Assembly: GCA_001953115.1 (NCBI GenBank) | Contig: LSSL01000044.1 | Span: 1-38,517 of the forward strand | Direction: 5' to 3' | Length of the DNA: 38,517 nt | DNA from: Smittium mucronatum | Taxonomy: Eukaryota; Kickxellomycota; Harpellomycetes; Harpellales; Legeriomycetaceae | Shown: piece after piece, positions 36,021 through 38,517 of the stretch | Layout of the letters: the number at the start of each line of letters is the position of its first letter | Numbering within the stretch: the stretch's first letter is position 1 | Program-made: the position numbers and the translations under genes | The notes under the pieces: model-generated | What the model saw: the letters and a program-made list of their open reading frames with translations, nothing else | What the model was told of the DNA's origin: nothing | Databases searched by the model: none

Positions 36021-36656
36021 ATAGGAAAGGTGTTTGAATGCAATTTATGCTTACTATTTTATTTAAAATCTTGGTTTTAATTGCGCAGAACCATTAGAAG
36101 AAATCTCATGTAGATCTTTAGTGTAGACATCCTTTTCAAAGCAGAAATTTTTTTTACTATACAACAGTTTCAGGACTGGTGGCACAAAAAACATTTATAA
36201 TTTGGCTGGCGTTAATCGGTAGACAAAATTTGGAAAAAAATGATGTAATCTGGAAATTTCCGCAAATTCTGGAAAATATTTGAAGGATCTGTCTTATACT
36301 TGTCACTTTTGTCTGCAAATTTCAGAAAAATTCCGTAAATAAATCTTGAAATAAAAACATGGGTTACTCTTTTTCTTTTGGATAAAACTTATACTATTTT
36401 AGCTGCAAATATTGTTTTATCATATAATTCTTTGCATCGTTTTACAAAGGTATTATTGAATAGATATATCTCGTTTTTACCTTTCTGGGCAAATGTTTAA
36501 ATTGCAGCTATCACTATCTTATAATGAGCGAATCTCCTTATGAGAGGATACTTCCCTAAAAAAGTTATAATACCTTCTCAATTTATAATTATATCACAAT
36601 TATAAAATAAATTTATTGGGTTGTTCAATATTGGAATCACAAAAACACCCTTTTAA
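36021..36656. other. Region without a supportable gene
   Basis: Contains a possible half MITE near 36,165 and otherwise nothing recognisable. Confidence 0.5.
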
Positions 36657-36784
36657 TTGGCAAAATGTTGAAAATTTATTAGGGCTAGCACTTTTTTTTT
36701 TATTGGTTTGGTGGTGATTGTGTTTTATTATAGTCAAAGGTAGACATAGTAAAAAAAAACTTGGTCTTGAAAAGAATATCCCAC
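36657..36784 (+). repeat. Diverged direct repeat, copy 2
   Basis: GGCAAAATGTTGAAAATTTATT at the start and TTGGTCTTGAAAAGAA near the end correspond to 35,555-35,685. The 63-codon minus-strand frame over this copy is interrupted in the other copy, so I do not call a gene. Confidence 0.5.
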
Positions 36785-37074
36785 AAAACACATTTGACTT
36801 ACTATAAATGCTAATAATTGGATAAACCTAATTAATTGCCAAATAGAAAATGATAATTATCAAAAACAGTTCAGTTTATTTTTGGGTCACAAAATAGAAA
36901 TAAAATACAAAGACATTTTTTGGACCAGCGAATGAATGAATGGTGTCAATAAAACTGTTCAATAAAGTGTATACATAATTTTTTGCGAAAATTTTCAGAA
37001 ATTCGAAGGAAAAAATTACTGGTAAAAAGTAGACTCTGTACATGTTTTCCAACCTTTGCGAGATTTTCCGTGTT

Positions 37075-37385
37075 TCAACCATTTTTTTCAGCTTTTGTGG
37101 ACAAATCCCTTTTATCATCCTGTATTTTTTATTTTGTACTTTAATTTAGCACCACAGTCCCAAATTAGGAGAGTAAAAAAAAAATTAAATGAAAAGTATC
37201 ATGCTATCAATGAGAATTTTCCACAAAAGAGTGAAATTAAATATTTCAAAACAAAATTTATAAAATTCAATTCAATTTTTTTGCATAAATAAAATACTGA
37301 CCTGTATATCATCTTTTTTATCGTTTTGAACTAATTTATCATCAGCCAGAAAGTGACAAAATCCACAAATAGTAATCCATTCCAT
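37075..37385 (-). CDS. Possible small spliced gene (42 aa), unknown function
   Basis: From ATG at 37,385 the minus strand reads MEWITICGFCHFLADDKLV and then a charged tail to an exon end at 37,302 with a good donor CAG|GTCAGT. An acceptor AAATACAG at 37,120 resumes in the same phase at 37,119 with DDKRDLSTKAEKNG and stops at 37,075. The implied intron is 182 nt. The Cys-x-x-Cys-His motif could bind zinc or heme, but I recognise no family. The length is very small and there is no independent support, so this could be a chance frame or part of a larger gene whose other exons I cannot see. Confidence 0.2.
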
Positions 37386-37738
37386 TTTTTAACATTAACA
37401 GGGGTAGTTAAATGTCCATTTGGTGGTCAATTATAATAATATTAGATTTTTATAATATTAAAAGCGAAGAGTACATTTTCAATGCTCAGGGGGATGTACT
37501 ATTTTTTGAAAAAATATTCTAGATAGGCTAATCGTATATTTTGTAAATAAGCGAATAAATTCAGAAATAGATTTCCAATGCTGAATATTTTTTCATATTT
37601 TATAGCTATCGATCAAAAGCAATTAAATTTAGTATTCATTGGCCATGTATAAACACAAGTCTAGTACTACAACAATAATAATAAAAATTAAATTCTTTCT
37701 ATTGGTTATATGTTGTTTACTACAATTATTTTTATTTA

Positions 37739-37893
37739 GCCTTTTTAGGACAGAGGTACAGAAATTATCACAGATTTTTCGTCAATCACAGCATTTTATT
37801 TAAGCATAATATTTGTGATTATTCTAATTTTCCATCAACAAATAATTAATGTTTGCAATTATGAATTCAATTCATTTTTATGCTCGGAAAGGT
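37739..37893 (-). mobile_element. TTAA-flanked MITE, copy D (diverged)
   Basis: The left end CCTTTTTAGGACAGAGGTACAG aligns with copy B's CCCTTTCAGGGCCGATGGTACA. The right end GCTCGGAAAGGT aligns with GCCCGGAAAGGG. Length of about 155 bp and orientation agree with the family. The flanks (TTTA and TCAG) no longer match TTAA exactly. Confidence 0.45.
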
Positions 37894-38517
37894 TCAGCTG
37901 TGATAAGTCAGAAATTTAAATTTAGCCTGACGGGAATAATGACGGTATTTTAACGTAATAATAAATTTCTACTATTGCCAGTATTAACCTTTACCATTCT
38001 CCAATAATTTTTTTTGGCCAAGCTAGAGGCCAAACTGACCTAGCCAGATTTCCTGTCTTTTCATTGATATATACGCTATATGTTGCAGAGGTCAAGGCAA
38101 CCATCAAATAATGTTAACACAAAGAATTTTTGCACATCCCAAACAAATGGGGGTTTTCACCATATACCCCCAAAAAACGAATACGTTACGATTAAAAACT
38201 ATCCTGTATTTCTTTGACCCCTTACCTCTTTACAGATTCTGGAATAAATCCGACTCCTTTTGTTATAATATCAATTTTACGTTTGATGAATAGTTAATTA
38301 GTCCAATAAATAATAAATTTTTATGGCTAAATTTGTTTCATGAAAACTTATTAATATTTTTGTACTGTTGTCACTAAGAGTACTAATGGCTATTTTCAAA
38401 AATGATACAGACTTTATATTCAAAAATAGCCCAAATCTACCTTTAATCACAATATATTTTTAATCAAATGCCTTTCTAATATATTATATTAAAAGAAATA
38501 ATTTTTTAGTCAAAAAA
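37894..38517. other. Right end of window, no gene supported
   Basis: Slightly less AT-rich than the left half. A 60-codon plus frame at 38,111-38,293 has no family resemblance and is not called. Confidence 0.5.

Noticed and set aside
38111..38293. 60-codon plus-strand ORF near the right edge
   Set aside because: No family resemblance, no splice context, and the length is within chance for this composition.
38230..38295. Minus-strand segment LFIKRKIDIITKGVGF...ending at AG|GTAAGG as an exon
   Set aside because: The donor looks good, but there is no acceptor or ATG upstream before an in-frame TAA, so it cannot be a usable exon.
1..38517. Organellar (mitochondrial) or apicomplexan genome because of extreme AT content
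   Set aside because: The MTHFR gene has spliceosomal-type GT-AG introns and standard code, and the DIRS, hAT and MULE relics are nuclear elements. The folate enzyme's fungal-like architecture argues against an apicomplexan source.

Overview
The window looks like nuclear DNA from an AT-rich eukaryote, most likely a fungus. It holds one clear intact gene, a methylenetetrahydrofolate reductase (MTHFR) at 32,515-34,476 on the minus strand, with two short GT-AG introns. Most of the rest is gene-poor, very AT-rich sequence containing decayed transposable elements. The MTHFR has the two-domain eukaryotic layout, about 594 residues, and a short N-terminus like fungal enzymes. The gag/RT relic at 17.9-21.6 kb resembles DIRS-type elements I recall from Harpellales (Smittium-like gut fungi). 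That taxonomic guess is inference and needs a search.

Layout. 1-115: end of a dispersed repeat that also occurs near 9.1 kb and, inverted, at 29.1 kb. 116-15,130: almost pure AT-rich non-coding DNA with one small TTAA-flanked MITE (694-857) and a few microsatellites. 15,132-16,943: a striking inverted duplication with 363-bp arms that match base for base around a 1,017-bp spacer. 17,932-21,621 (minus): a decayed DIRS-like (tyrosine-recombinase) retrotransposon; gag-like, RT, RNase H, the EVDLFASR linker and recombinase segments can all be recognised. About 21,850-23,600: a foldback element with long imperfect terminal inverted repeats. 26,121-27,345 (plus): a broken MULE-type transposase. 29,216-29,640: a GC-richer island of unknown origin. 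29,712-29,862, 35,859-36,020 and 37,739-37,893: further members of the TTAA-flanked MITE family. 30,041-30,208 (minus): one exon-like segment that may belong to a LYR-domain protein. 35,301-35,420: a textbook hAT-type MITE with a near-perfect 8-bp target duplication.

How it works together. The only confident cellular function is folate one-carbon metabolism (MTHFR). The rest records several transposon classes (DIRS, MULE, hAT, piggyBac-like, possibly pogo-like) decaying in an AT-biased gene desert. Many stops in the relics look like C-to-T transitions at CpA (CAG to TAG, CAA to TAA, TGG to TAG), which fits deamination-driven or RIP-like decay but does not prove it. I found no rRNA, tRNA, CRISPR array or gene cluster, and no convincing novel multi-gene system.
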